From contig RPFO01000392.1 in the NCBI GenBank assembly GCA_009746045.1, positions 1,765,407-1,829,406 on the forward strand: a DNA stretch of 64,000 bases, given 5' to 3'. Each line of letters starts with the position of its first letter. Position 1 is the first letter of the stretch. The stretch is from Mesostigma viride (Eukaryota; Streptophyta; Mesostigmatophyceae; Mesostigmatales; Mesostigmataceae). Shown here piece after piece: positions 35,701 through 45,109 of this stretch. The translations under genes were made by a program, and so were the position numbers. The notes under the pieces were generated by a model. The model worked only from the letters and a program-made list of their open reading frames with translations. It did not search any database and was not told the origin of the DNA.

Positions 35701-38700
35701 CTACAGAAATGATCTGATACAGCTCGCATCCCAAGGGCGCTTCGCCCACCATTCCCGTGGCAATGGTCAGCCTCAATGAGACCGCCTCCACTGCGGCGCT
35801 GCCTGCAATGCTGCTCCCTGTGGGGGACCCCTGGTGCTGCACCGTGAGCCGCAGCGAGGACGGCCGGCCCTCGTAGCAGAAACCGTTGCAGTCATCCATC
35901 GACACCGACACCGCGAGGGCAGCCAGGGGGGGGGGGGGGGGGAGGGGAGGGCACGGGGCCTGGGGGGGGGAAGAGAGGGGGCAGCGGCACCGGCGGCAGC
36001 CGTGGTGGCGGCAACGATGGTGGTGATCGTGACAAGGGACCCGCCGGGGTCGACGGGGTGAGAGGGGGCGGAGAGAAAGGGGTGGCGGGCGCAAGAGGCG
36101 GCGGAGGGAGTGACGGCGGGAAATCAAAGACGCGAGGGGCGGCGGGGGTGGGAGGAGAGCAGGGGATGGTGGACGGGGAGAAGGGGACTGCAGGAGTGGT
36201 GGCGAGGGTGGTGGCGAGGGAGGGGGCGGTGGACGGGGAGGGGGGGGTGGCGACGGCGGCGGTGACACACGAGGGGGTGGGGATGGTGGGGGGACGATAG
36301 AGGCGGGGGTGGTGGGGAGAATACGATGGGTGGTGGAGGGGGCCGGGGCGGTGGAGGGGGAGACTTGGATAGTGGCGGTGGAGACGGGGGTGGGGATGTT
36401 TGGATGGCAGGCGGTGGGGTGGAGATGGTGGGGGGGTGGGGGAGGCCGTGGCGAGGGAGGGCTGGGTGGCGGAGGTGGAAACCGTGGGGGTGGTGGGGAC
36501 AACACCAAAGGTGGCGGAGGGGGTGAGGAAGGCGGGGGCGGTGGTGGGGGTGGGGAGGGTGGAGGGGACTTTGGGGGCGGAGGGGATGACACCGGTGGTC
36601 GAGAGGGAGGAAACGCGGGCACTAGGTTGTTGTCCGCAGGCGGCGGTGGCGATGGTGGTGGGCTTGGCGGTGGCGAGGGCGGGGGGGGCAACGAAGGGCT
36701 TGGAGATGGCGGCGGTGGCGATGGCGGCGGTGGCGAAGGCGGCGGGGGTGGGGATGACAATGGTGGGGAGGGTGAAGGAGGTGGTGGTGACAGTGGAGGC
36801 GATGGGGGTGGGGGGGAAGGTGGGGGCGAAGGTAAGGAAGGTGAGGGGGCAATTGAAGGTGGCGGGGGTGGTGGCGAGGGTGGCGGCGGCGACAACGGCG
36901 GTGGTGACGGTGGCGGTGGCGGCGGCAATGGTGGCGGCGGCAACGGTGGCGGTGGTGATGGAGGCGGTGGGGGTGATGGCGGCGGCGGCGAAGGAGGTGG
37001 AGGCGATGGTGGCGGTGGCAATGGAGGTGGAGGTGATGGTGGCGGTGGTGGCGGAGGGGGCAAAGGAGGCGGCGGCGAAGGAGGTGGAGGCGATGGTGCC
37101 GGGGGGTGAGGAGGATGTGAAGGAGGGGAGGGTGGAGAGGGAGGTTCCGATGGCCAACTGGCTGGTCGGGGAGGAGGGAATGGAGCGTTTGGAGGGGGCG
37201 GTGATGGGGGAGGGGTGGCGACGGGGGAGGGGGGGTGAGGGTGGTGGTGGTGGGGAGGGTGGCGGAGGTGGCAACAATGGTGCAAGGGGTGGAGGTGGCG
37301 AAGGGGGCGGCGGGGGAGAGGGTGGCGGGGGAGGGGAGGGTGCGGGTGGAGGCGACGGTGGGGTAGAAGGGGATGGAGGGGGAGGAGGGGAGGGGGAGGG
37401 GAGGCAAAGACGGTGAGGGTGGATGGGGTGGGGAGGGAAGGGGAGGGGGGAGGGGGAGGGGAGGTGAAGGCGGTGGGGGCGGTGAAGGTTGGGGTGGCGG
37501 TGAGGGTGGAGGGGTGGGGAGGGAAGGGGTGGGGAGGGGGGGGGGCGGTGAGGGGTAGGGGGTAGGAAGGGAGGGGGAGGGGGAAGGGGACAGGGGGGGA
37601 GATGATGGGGGCGGAGGTGAGGGCGGTGTTTGGGGAGGGAGATAGTTAACTGAGGGTGGGGGTGATGGTGGGGGTGGGGGTGAGGGGTGAGGGGGAGGCG
37701 AAGGCGGGGGGGCGGTGAAGGTGGGGGAGGCGGTGAAGGTGGAGGGGGTGGGAAGGGAAGGGGAGGGGAGGAGGGGGAGGGGGGAGATGGTGGGGGCGGA
37801 TGTGACGGTGGTGCTTGGGGAGGGAGAGGATTAACTGAGGGTGGGGGTGATGGTGGGGGTGGGGGGAGGGGGAGGGGGAGGCGAAGGGGGTGGGGCGGTG
37901 AAGGTGGGGGGGAGGTGAAGGTGGGGGAGGGGGGGAGGAGGGGGAGGGGGCGACGGGGAGGGGGGGAGATGGCGGGGGCGGAGGTGACGGCGGTGCTTGG
38001 GGGGGAGAGGATTAACTGAGGGTGGGGTGATGGTGGGGGTGGGGGAGGGGGGAGGGGGAGGTGGAGGGGTGGGGGCGGTGAAGGTGGGGGAGGCGGTGAG
38101 GGTGGAGGGGGTGGGAGGGAGGGGGAGGCGGTGATGGCGGCGGTGGTGGTGATGGCGGTGGTGGCGGTGATGGCGGCGGTGGTGGTGAGGGTGGTGGTGG
38201 TGGTGGTGGTGGTGGTGAGGGTGGTGGTGGGGGTGATGGGGTGGTGGCGGTGATGGCGGTGGTGGGGTGAGGGTGGAGGGGGTGGGGAGGGAGGGGGAGG
38301 CGGTGATGGCGGCGGTGGTGGTGATGGCGGTGGTGGCGGTGATGGCGGCGGTGGTGGTGAGGGTGGTGGTGGTGGTGGTGGTGGTGGTGGTGGTGGTGAG
38401 GGTGGTGGTGGGGGTGATGGGGGTGGTGGCGGTGATGGCGGTGGTGGGGGTGAGGGGGGGGGAGGTGGTGAGGGCGGCGGTGGTGGGGATGGTGGGGGTG
38501 GGGGTGAGGGCGGTGGTGGACGTGGTGGAGGTGATGGTGGCGGCGGCGGTGATGGCGGCGGTGGTGGTGACGGCGGCGGCGGTGGTGACGGCGGCGGCGG
38601 GGGTGAGGGTGGAGGCGGTGGCGGTGGCGGTGGCGGTGGTACGAGGAGTAGAGGGGGAGGTGATGGCGGCCCGGTGGTGATCAATATCGATATGCTGTCT

Positions 38701-41700
38701 GTGTTTGCCGGCACGGTGGATGATTTGTTATGATACATGCTGATGGTGGGGGTAAAGGACACGGGAGTTGGGTAGTTTCCCTGCGCGGCCACCTGATACA
38801 GGAATGAGGCGTTGGCGCTACCGCCTGCCGCCAGGTCATTCGCTGTGCCATCGAGGCTGACCAGACCAGTGATGTTCACCGCAACACTTGGCAACCAGGC
38901 CCAAGGGCTGGTGAGCGTGGCTGTGACGGTGTACGCCGCGTTTGTGCCCTCGTTGGTGACGTACACACACATCTTGACGTAGCTGCCATCTGTCACGGTA
39001 AGGTTCCGGATGTCGTCCACACCGCATGTGCCACTCGAGGACGTCGCTTTCAGCACGACAACCGGCAGTGGAGCGGATGCGCCGGCCAGCGAGTCCGTCT
39101 TCTTCACCGGTAGGTTTCCACTGGCCGTGCCTCCCGAGGAGATGGTGGGTGCCACCATGGTGAAGTTGACGCCGCTGACTTGCAGGTTGCCTGTGGGCGA
39201 CGAGCCAGGGTTGCACCCTATTCTAGCATCTGCGCGAACAATGACGACTTCGCCTGTCTCCAGGTCCGTGACCTGCACAGCAGGACGCAGATGGTGTTGC
39301 ATCCGACCCACATCGAGCAAATGCCATGTCATGCCCCCCGCTCGCGTCCGTCAACGACAAAGTGCTGGTGGCTTTACGTGGAGGCTGTGCATGCCGAAAT
39401 TCCTGGCATTTGATAGTGAGGTATTCTACATAGTAGATGCACATCCATGACACACTCGATAGCACACAGGTGACTCACGCCCACAGCGTACTATGCTGCA
39501 CACTACTGCAGGTGGCTCACATCCATGACAAACCATGCTATGAAGTACATCAGGTGACTCACATCAATGACAAACCATGCTATAGAGTACATCGGGTTGA
39601 CTCACATCCATGACAAACCATGCTATGGAGTACATCAGGTGGCTCACATCCATGACAAACCATGCTATATAGTACATCAGGTAACTCACATCCATGACAA
39701 ACCATGCTATATAGTACATCGGGTGACTCACATCCATCACGAGCTCCAGGTCCTGAGCTGTGTTGGTCGCACCGTAGAGCACTGATCCAACAGGCAGGAA
39801 CCGCGTGCTGTAGATGGAGGCCACACTGCCACCGTCGCTGTTGACAAAGCCACTGTCATAGCCGTACTTGCCAGGACCGCCACTGATGCCCGTCCCGTTG
39901 TCCCCATTCTCAACCAGTCCATAGTTCACACCTACATAGGTGATCTTGTCAAAGGACGTCCCTGGCTGCCCTGTCGTCTTGGCTGCAAAGGTGGCAACTA
40001 AGCGACCTGTGGCAGGCGCATCGCCTGCAGCACCACCCACAGTGATCTGAGCAGACGAGCACATGCAATGCCACCCGCGGTGCACCTACGTGCAAATTAG
40101 AAAAATCGAGGGAACATGCCCCGCTATACATGTATGTACTTATCATGCTACTATCACACATTAAATTAAATTTCAATTAAATTATAACATGACTCCGTGG
40201 GGAGACCATGTAGCACGTATTCCCTTGCGTGATGGATAAGGGTGAGGGAAGCAGCGAAACCTACCTAAGCTAACTCTACGCTAATCTAGCTAGGGAATCC
40301 TAAATACTCTACTCAGCAAAGCGCCCCTTCCTCCTGGGGGGGGGGGGGGGGGGGGCTTGCCCACAGGGGCTGGCATGTGGGCCTGGACAATGGTCTGCCA
40401 CCTCAGACTTCTTGTTCTGCATAGCAGTCCAAGCAAGAGAGAGGGAGGAAATGCGGTGTTCAAACTTGGCTGGGACCACTAGGTCGGCCAGCAGCTGCTG
40501 TGTATAGTTCATGGCAGGTTTACCAACCTTTCTGGGAATGTTCTAGGGGCCAGGCCAGGTCAGGATGTGCCGCCCTGGTTGGCCAAGCCGCTGGGGGCCG
40601 GCCAGACCAAGGGCGGTGTCTACCTGACTGGTGCAAGCAAGATGTCCTACGGATGCTATCCTACGCTGCCTAATTGCGTCCGTAATGCGAGGCATACCCT
40701 TATACAAAGACTTTAATGACCTATGTGTGGAAAACCCTATATTCAGGACCTGTCGGAGCATCCTGTAAACCGTGCCGTCCAGCAGGGTGGCCAGCATGTC
40801 CGTGAGCGTCCATGCCTCGGCGCCATAGGTGAGCACCGTGAGGACCAGGGCCTTGAAGAGCATTCGGCTTGCGGTGCTCGCCCAGGTTCTCGGAGTCACG
40901 TACCATTACATCAGCGGCCAATAGGTGAGCCTATCACACATGTATGTATCCCTGTAATATGTCCTACCATCATGGATTTCCATGTCCCACCATCCCTTAT
41001 CTCTCCTTAATTCCCATCCATCATTTTGTCTACTGTCTATCCCTGTCTACCCCTTTCGCACCCTAGCTGGCGCCGCCACGGTGGTGTCCTTTGATACACT
41101 TTCGAGTAGCTAAGTCTGGTCCGCGGTGTGCAGCACCAGTTATTTGCAGTTATTTGCATGAGATTGTTGTGGAGAGACAGGGTTACTGCCAGGGAGCTAC
41201 CCTACATCCACACGCACTGTCAATCGTTCCTTTCTAGTGTGCAAGGTTGCCCAAATTGATGCGTTAAAATGCCCAACAGAGCACCACTGTGCATACGATA
41301 CCCTGATGTGAAGTGGCTCTGCATCGTACAAATAATCCCACACATAAATCTATACTTGTGTGCACATGCCTTGGCATATGAGAGTCACCTGTATGCGGAG
41401 CATGAGGCATGGCTTGCCCATGCATCACGACAGACCCCTAGTTCACGTACAAGTTACGACTTAAGGTAGAATGCTATTTCTTCCCAGAGAATGGAAAAAC
41501 TACAAGATACCCGCAGCAAAGACACAGAAGGCGACGTCAAATTTTGCAGTTACATATGCTTTGTTTTAGCTTGTCTACCTTGACATGCCAAGGGCTCGAT
41601 CAACGCCTGGCTCACTGCACGCAATACAAGCCTACAGGAATGAGAAAAAAGCCAGGTTCGCACCTTGAACAGGAATGTAGCATGGTCACCGCAGCCATAG

Positions 41701-42284
41701 TTGTCGCCTGTCATTTCATTCCTGACGTCCCCATTCACAGCATTGGTGCCATCTGCAGAGAAAGCAGTAAAGGAAGGATATATAGTAACAATAGAATGGC
41801 TAAGGTTTCCCCCATACTCCAGGCATGCACACCGTACCAAACTATAGCATAGCAGGATTTGCTACCTGGCCAACAGTATGCCTACCTAAGCGAATTCTTG
41901 AATTTACAACAAATAAGATGTTTCGAACATTTATAGGAGCTTAAACCTGTCATTGGAAGTTCCCGCAGGCATGGTAGGTGAGTGGCAAAGACGGGTTATA
42001 GTTTCTATTAAAACTTCAATAAACTTCCAAATGAATAATTGGTCACACAAACTTTGAAATTGTCAGAAAAGCACGCTGTGGAATTGAGTGACAGTGAGAA
42101 ACAGCAACTTACCGTTCCAGGCGCCTCCCCCAGTTTTGTGGGTGTAGGACTGGGGAGCAGCGCATTGCAGAGAGTACGACAGATGGTTTCCACTAGTCGC
42201 CGAGCGCACCTCGTAGACATTGTTACATGTAACCAGCAGTATGAAAAGAAGATGGAGTGCGGGCAGGGCAACCAGCATGTGCAT
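19119..42284 (-). CDS. giant multi-exon membrane protein: secreted/Pro-rich ectodomain + TRP-like channel region + long cytoplasmic tail
   Basis: Exons on the minus strand (donor/acceptor read by eye): 42284-42113, 41752-41664, 40046-39732, 39272-35452, 34657-34422, 33863-33755, 32887-32740, 32009-31855, 30850-30701, about 30454-30395, 30225-29852, 29207-28978, 28772-28370, 27896-27677, 27275-27108, 26612-26541, about 25970-25796, 25628-about 25456, 25091-24907, 24291-19119. Most junctions keep phase and give natural reading, for example ELVMD/VTDLETGE, VVMY/DGTPPS, YITS/GGIKG, DYASQ/YGVLFE and CIAQ/LYDFITA. The exons near 30454, 25970 and 25628 do not phase cleanly and are provisional. The layout (large ectodomain, about nine membrane segments, FPRPEL, YGVLFEQ and LYDFI..LR.EY motifs) resembles algal/fungal TRP-like channels. 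Assignment to that family is inference. Confidence 0.75.
21164..21265 (-). repeat. 9-bp coding minisatellite encoding GDE repeats
   Basis: About ten tandem copies of TCGCCCTCA on the plus strand encode Gly-Asp-Glu repeats on the minus strand, flanked by longer Asp/Glu-rich sequence (21266-21345). The unit is a multiple of three, so copy-number change would preserve the frame. Confidence 0.85.
24907..30850 (-). CDS. exons 9-20: membrane region with about nine hydrophobic segments, TRP-like
   Basis: Hydrophobic segments by exon: VVAVLVAASITKSVVTAAVL (30850-30701); VIMAIWTAGGIVGAV (30454-30395); VFFFVAIEVLVVFAGHMLLL (29207-28978); GLIVGTTLLVVFPVTFVAGC (28772-28370); SYMLVVLVKQ joined to LLFAILMGLYS (27275-27108/26612-26541); WLSLHFLFLVLL (ending 25796); VYLFLSSAAVVSIG (25628-25456); LLETVTILLELGVVACGLCL and TVMLALMGIVMLLQCIA (25091-24907). 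The 30225-29852 exon is a large loop. Signature-like pieces are FPRPELLIGML and YGVLFEQLQG. This number and order of segments is typical of the TRP-like (PF06011-type) family; ion conduction is inference. Confidence 0.65.
26061..26195. repeat. 45-bp tandem repeat x3 in an intron of the giant gene
   Basis: Three consecutive 45-bp copies starting TTGCTGTAATAATAGG at 26061, 26106 and 26151, nearly identical. They lie in the intron between the exon ending 26541 and the one ending 25796. Confidence 0.85.
27412..27540. repeat. (GA)n microsatellite plus poly-G in an intron
   Basis: About 43 GA dinucleotides (27412-27498) are followed by a G-run (27504-27520) and TG repeats. On the gene's strand this is a long CT tract about 130 bases upstream of the acceptor at 27276. 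Confidence 0.9.
31855..35929 (-). CDS. end of exon 4 and exons 5-8: membrane-proximal ectodomain
   Basis: After the Pro-rich stalk exon 4 reads VSVSMDDCNGFCYEGRPSSL, several Cys, VDSVDGPCTLFSTSTCQSEC, and ends ISFLEAA at donor GTACGT (35451). Exon 5 (34657-34422) has RRVVILPDYRTMQEATVYVN and IVDMQCTGDLQVDTMGTGVV. Exon 6 is 33863-33755. Exon 7 (32887-32740) has an Ig-like strand pattern ATVTSLSGSITDKQSTLFAI, then FSEPVMNF. Exon 8 (32009-31855) has YYEVMVETEAQDTYVTIKVE, then NNAGLPV. Exons 7-8 look like a bacterial-type Ig-like (Big) domain pair. All junction phases agree. Confidence 0.7.
32345..32470. repeat. 19-20-bp tandem repeat in an intron
   Basis: About six to seven imperfect copies of TAGATATGGGTGAGGA with variable spacer bases, in the intron between the exons at 32740 and 32009. 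Confidence 0.75.
32648..32727. repeat. (CA)n microsatellite next to a splice donor
   Basis: Interrupted CA repeats on the plus strand read as TG repeats on the gene strand. They begin about 15 bases after the donor GTATGT of the exon ending at 32740. Confidence 0.9.
32945..33395. repeat. 16-bp minisatellite, about 28 copies, in an intron
   Basis: Unit TAGCACGGATACCTCA, repeated without spacers and with only one visible variant (TATCACGG near 32977). It lies in the intron between the exons at 33755 and 32887. Confidence 0.95.
33600..33705 (-). repeat. probable tRNA-derived SINE fragment, copy 1 (intronic)
   Basis: The minus strand has a B-box-like GAGTTCAATCCACG at about 33690-33675. It also carries the 17-mer ATCAAGGAGACAACCAG (plus, 33620-33636), which recurs exactly at 45481-45497 in a second copy also bearing a B-box. 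It lies in an intron of the giant gene. Confidence 0.4.
35930..38690 (-). CDS. Pro-rich (SPPPPP) hydroxyproline-rich-glycoprotein-type stalk within exon 4
   Basis: About 900 residues dominated by SPPPPP repeats, the signature of volvocine cell-wall and pherophorin-type HRGPs, where prolines are hydroxylated and arabinosylated. The plus strand is correspondingly G-rich (GGTGGCGG units). The correct frame changes at least three times. Segments reading TTT/HHR/ATI instead of PPP occur at about 38290-38130 and 37250-36650. This indicates indels from repeat instability or sequencing error. G-runs at 35927-35942 are another likely error site. Length and exact frame are uncertain. Confidence 0.65.
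38690..40046 (-). CDS. exon 3 and start of exon 4: N-terminal ectodomain, DUF11-like
   Basis: Exon 3 (40046-39732) is flanked by CTGCTCAG and GTGAGT. It reads ITVGGAAGDAPATGRLV, then TGQPGTSFDKITYVGVNYGL, and ends ELVMD. Exon 4 begins at 39272 after CTGTGCAG with VTDLETGEVVIVRADARIGC. It continues with beta-rich sequence (CVYVTNEGTNAAYTVTATLT, VAVNITGLVSLDGT) resembling DUF11/conserved-repeat extracellular domains, until the Pro-rich stalk starts near 38690. Cys residues and NxS/T sites fit a secreted fold. Confidence 0.7.
39508..39732. repeat. about 43-bp minisatellite containing copies of the exon 3 splice donor
   Basis: Five to six copies of a unit containing ACTCACATCCATGACAAACC and CATGCTAT..AGTACATC. 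The rightmost copy overlaps the true donor GAT|GTGAGT of exon 3 (exon end 39732), so each unit carries a GTGAGT/GTGAGC look-alike. Confidence 0.85.
40310..40925 (-). mobile_element. LINE fragment, copy b, inside intron 2 of the giant gene
   Basis: The minus frame 40899-40543 reads ALVLTVLTYGAEAWTLTDML, then RMLRQVLNIGFSTHRSLKSL and RQRRIASVGHL, matching copy a at 15600-15290. The C-terminal piece (40512-40309) matches copy a's 15235-14966 segment. The fragment is in the same orientation as the host gene, between exon 2 (41664) and exon 3 (40046). Confidence 0.8.
41664..42284 (-). CDS. exons 1-2 of the giant gene: signal peptide and start of ectodomain
   Basis: The ATG at 42284 (second Met at 42278) opens MHMLVALPALHLLFILLVTC, a clear signal peptide, then SLQCAAPQSYTHKTGGGAWN. 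The exon ends at donor GTAAGT (42112). Exon 2 starts after CTCTGCAG at 41752, reads DGTNAVNGDVRNE...YGCGDHATFLFK and ends at donor GTGCGA (41663). The join G|AT makes Asp, and exon 3 follows in phase 0 (K|ITVGG). No TATA box was seen upstream. The signal peptide implies the N-terminus is extracytoplasmic. Confidence 0.75.
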
Positions 42285-42779
42285 GCTAGAAAATCGAGCC
42301 CCAAATTTAGCGAGGTGGCCGTACTAGGAAAACAGCTGTCAATAAGCAGCTACATTATAAGTTTTTAATATAGTTGATATAAATATTGCATGGGCGCATA
42401 TTCCGATACGCTGGATAATCCGATACAAACTTCTGAGTTTTGCTGCACTGCTGCATAATTTGGCGTACTACTAATATATATATAATCTTAATACAATAAC
42501 GCTATGCTGGGGCAACCTCCACTAGGCAGGCTTGCGCAACCACCATGCATGCATAGCCACCGGCTTCCACGCTCAGTCTTGATAATTTTGGCTCCCTGGA
42601 CGCGTACGGAAAAACAATACTAGCAGCTAGCTGTGGCCGACGCGCGGGCATATTATACGTACAAATATTTATCCTGGCAAGGCTTTGCTTTAAACCAGAT
42701 TCGAGCTAAAATGTAAGTCTAATATTAATCTTCAAATAAAGCGTTACTGTTAATGCTCTCTAGCTTTCTTTCACATTCC
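42285..42779. other. 5' flank of the giant gene
   Basis: AT-rich patches (TATATATATA near 42476) and no recognisable gene. The promoter of the giant gene should lie here, but no specific motif can be defended. Confidence 0.4.
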
Positions 42780-43000
42780 TCAGCAAAAAGAATACTCATG
42801 ATTTTTGTAAGATATATCATACGCACTAGCTATATAAGTATTGGCACTACCCCAGTCATTTATAATTTTAGCTATTTCTTCTTTGTGGTCTTCTATATAC
42901 TTTATAGCACCTTTAATATCACTTTCATTTGCATATTTCACTATTATGCAATTTTTATATCATCCGCAGTAGCTTTTTTTGCAGTTTTTCTCTTGGCCAT
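42780..43000 (-). pseudogene. AT-rich fossil ORF of unknown, foreign-looking origin
   Basis: On the minus strand an ATG at 43000 opens MAKRKTAKKATADDIK. After one frameshift near 42945 it continues for about 54 codons without a stop (IVKYANESDIKGAIKYIEDH, then KEEIAKIINDWGSANTYIAS) to a TGA at 42780. Codons are strongly A/T-ending and rich in Lys/Ile, unlike the GC-rich host gene 500 bp away. The hydrophobic plus-strand ORF at 42753-43118 is its antisense shadow. A giant-virus or bacterial insertion is possible; no family is recognised. Confidence 0.45.
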
Positions 43001-43039
43001 AATAGATCATCTATTTTTGCCACGGCGTGCCACGAGTGA

Positions 43040-44500
43040 GTATTTCAGCCATGACCGTTCTTCTCAACCGTGTAAAACTGGGCGTGCATTTCGGCGGTGC
43101 GGCAACCGATATTGCTAAATGAATATTGACCTATCAAGGAACCAAGTGCCGAGTGCAGCCAACGTTTACCCCCGTGTACTGTGTGTTGAACGCCCCGTGA
43201 GGCAAAAATTTCAGGTTATAATTTTTAAGTCCTGTCCTGACGGAGTGAGTACAAATGGAATTTGCTGTAGTACAAATGTAATTTGCTGTCATTTGATTCC
43301 ATCAAGCATGTTGTCCTTTGTCGTCAGGGCGCTTATGTACGGTGGAATTTCAAGCCGGAACGTTTCCAGATTCGCTTCGCCCGCACTGAATCCAGGGCAG
43401 GATTCTAGGATTGGCGGGCTTGTCAAATCTGCTGAGATTGTACAATTCGTGGTGCGTAGGGTATTCGTCCACTGTGACGAAACTCGGCCAAGCAAATCCC
43501 ATGCCCGATCAGTTCGAAAGCATTGCCAAAAGGCTGAACACGAACGGGCACAGTTTCGCACTGCCTGTGGATACTCTTGGTCACGGGGACAACGACGGTT
43601 GTGGCACATTTGTTGTTGCAAGATCAGACTGGAGCCAACCGTTTGCTTTGCTGAGTTGGCGATGGCGAAATGCTGGCACCAGTACGCATTTTCAAGACCT
43701 CAGAGTTATCGTTTTTGTCCTGACACAGGCGATGTCGATCCTCCCCGCCACACCGTTCGATCCTAAGAAACTGCTGACGATTTTGCACCGCGTGCGCAGG
43801 GCCGGGGCGCGCTCGGGCCTCGGGGTGGACAACAACACGACGCTAAATTAAACCTGCTGACTTTTAATGAAAAGTCAAAAGTGAAAAGGCTTAATTAAAA
43901 CTTGCATTAACTAATTAATTAAAACATACCTCCGTGGGGAGGGTACTATGTAACATGACATATCAGTACCTGAGAAGGGGCAAATGGTTTTTCAGAAGAA
44001 TCATCATACATTGAAGATGATACATTTTAGGCGACAACCTTCCGGCTGGTGGTTCGGTTGGTGTCGGTAATACTGATGCCACTAACCTTAGCAGTCGGGG
44101 TGCGCAATCATTGAATTGAGGTGCACTCACCTGCACCACCAAGCATGTACTTTCCCGGCCAGCAGCTGTGCAAAGTTGCGGACATGCAGGGGTACCGGTG
44201 GAAGATGATCATGCATGGGCCATGGCTAGGCCGGGCTATGGCTTGGGCCGCATGATGGCGTCTCAGCAGAGAGTGGCTATCTGCATGGGCGAAGCATGGC
44301 TGACTCACTCATAGCGGACAGTAAGGCTGCCCCATGGTCCAGAGCCCACGGATAGGCTTGGAGCTGCCGGAACACATTTAAAGGTGCCGGTTTGGGAGAA
44401 CATAAAGGCCTCTCCCGGAGCCTGATCAAGGGCGGTTTTTAGGGGCATACCCAGGGTTAACCCACAACCCAAAACTTGCCGCATGCTAAGTACATACTAC
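43040..44500. other. unassigned intergenic region
   Basis: Overlapping open frames on both strands exist at 43119-43851 (plus) and 43621-43289 (minus), with no recognisable domain. A TTAA-hairpin element lies at 43905-43960. Nothing else is identified. Confidence 0.35.
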
Positions 44501-44579
44501 GTTAATTAATTAATTTATAGGAACATAACTCCGTTGGGAGTATATGTAGCACATACCGCGGAGAAGGGGGCGCATATAT

Positions 44580-44978
44580 ATGGCTAAGGGGGGTGGCCGG
44601 CATCTGCTTATCGACGTTTCGGTGGCGCGGCCCTTGGCTCTTAGCCACGTGGCTGGGGCCTCCCTCACGGCAGGTTACACGGCGGACCGGGCGGAGCGGG
44701 CCAAGCTCCTGGCCTACGGCGACGTCGGGCACCATCGTGTGGTGCCCTTTGTCCTGGAGGAGTTTGGGGCCATGGGGCCCCTGACCTCCGCCTTCTTCAA
44801 GGAGTGTTGCCGGCTCCGGGAGGACCGGCTGGACCTGGAGGGCCAGCGGGCCTCATGGTCGGCGCGGACCTGGACGTCATATTGGCGTCAGCGCTTGTCG
44901 GTGGCGCTGACTCGGGCCATGGCTGACATCATGCTCCGCCGTACGCGGGCTGATTTTGCGGTGCAGCAGGGCTATTAG
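44580..44978 (+). pseudogene. 5'-truncated copy of the RLE-type LINE (C-terminus only)
   Basis: The frame reads GRHLLIDVSVARPLALSHVA, then VPFVLEEFGAMGPLTSAFF, EDRLDLEGQ and WTSYWRQRL, closely matching the last 135 residues of the ORF at 47239-50058. It starts in the middle of the restriction-like endonuclease domain, as expected for incomplete target-primed reverse transcription. The upstream flank is a TTAA-hairpin sequence (44502-44555). Confidence 0.85.
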
Positions 44979-45109
44979 GTTCCTCCCGTTCGGAGTTTCC
45001 ATTGGTCTTATCGTAGTATAGAGATTTGACATGGCTCTGTATAGAGGTTTATAGCTGGGCGTTTGCTTTGGTTTGAGTGATTTCACTCTGCTGTAAGTAA
45101 TTATATTAT

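Noticed and set aside
36058-38680. Plus-strand Gly-rich open frames (GGGGG proteins)
   Set aside because: Complement of the SPPPPP-encoding sequence. The minus strand is flanked by real exons with matching phase.
19119-42284. Operons, ribosome-binding sites or bacterial promoters
   Set aside because: The spliced gene structure and repeat content are eukaryotic, so such features are not expected.
42753-43118. Hydrophobic plus-strand ORF of 121 codons
   Set aside because: The opposite strand over most of this span reads as a Lys/Ile-rich coding-like frame with an ATG and stop, which better explains the composition.
44580-44978. Independent small plus-strand gene
   Set aside because: It is a collinear match to the C-terminus of the RLE-LINE ORF at 47239-50058 and begins mid-domain.
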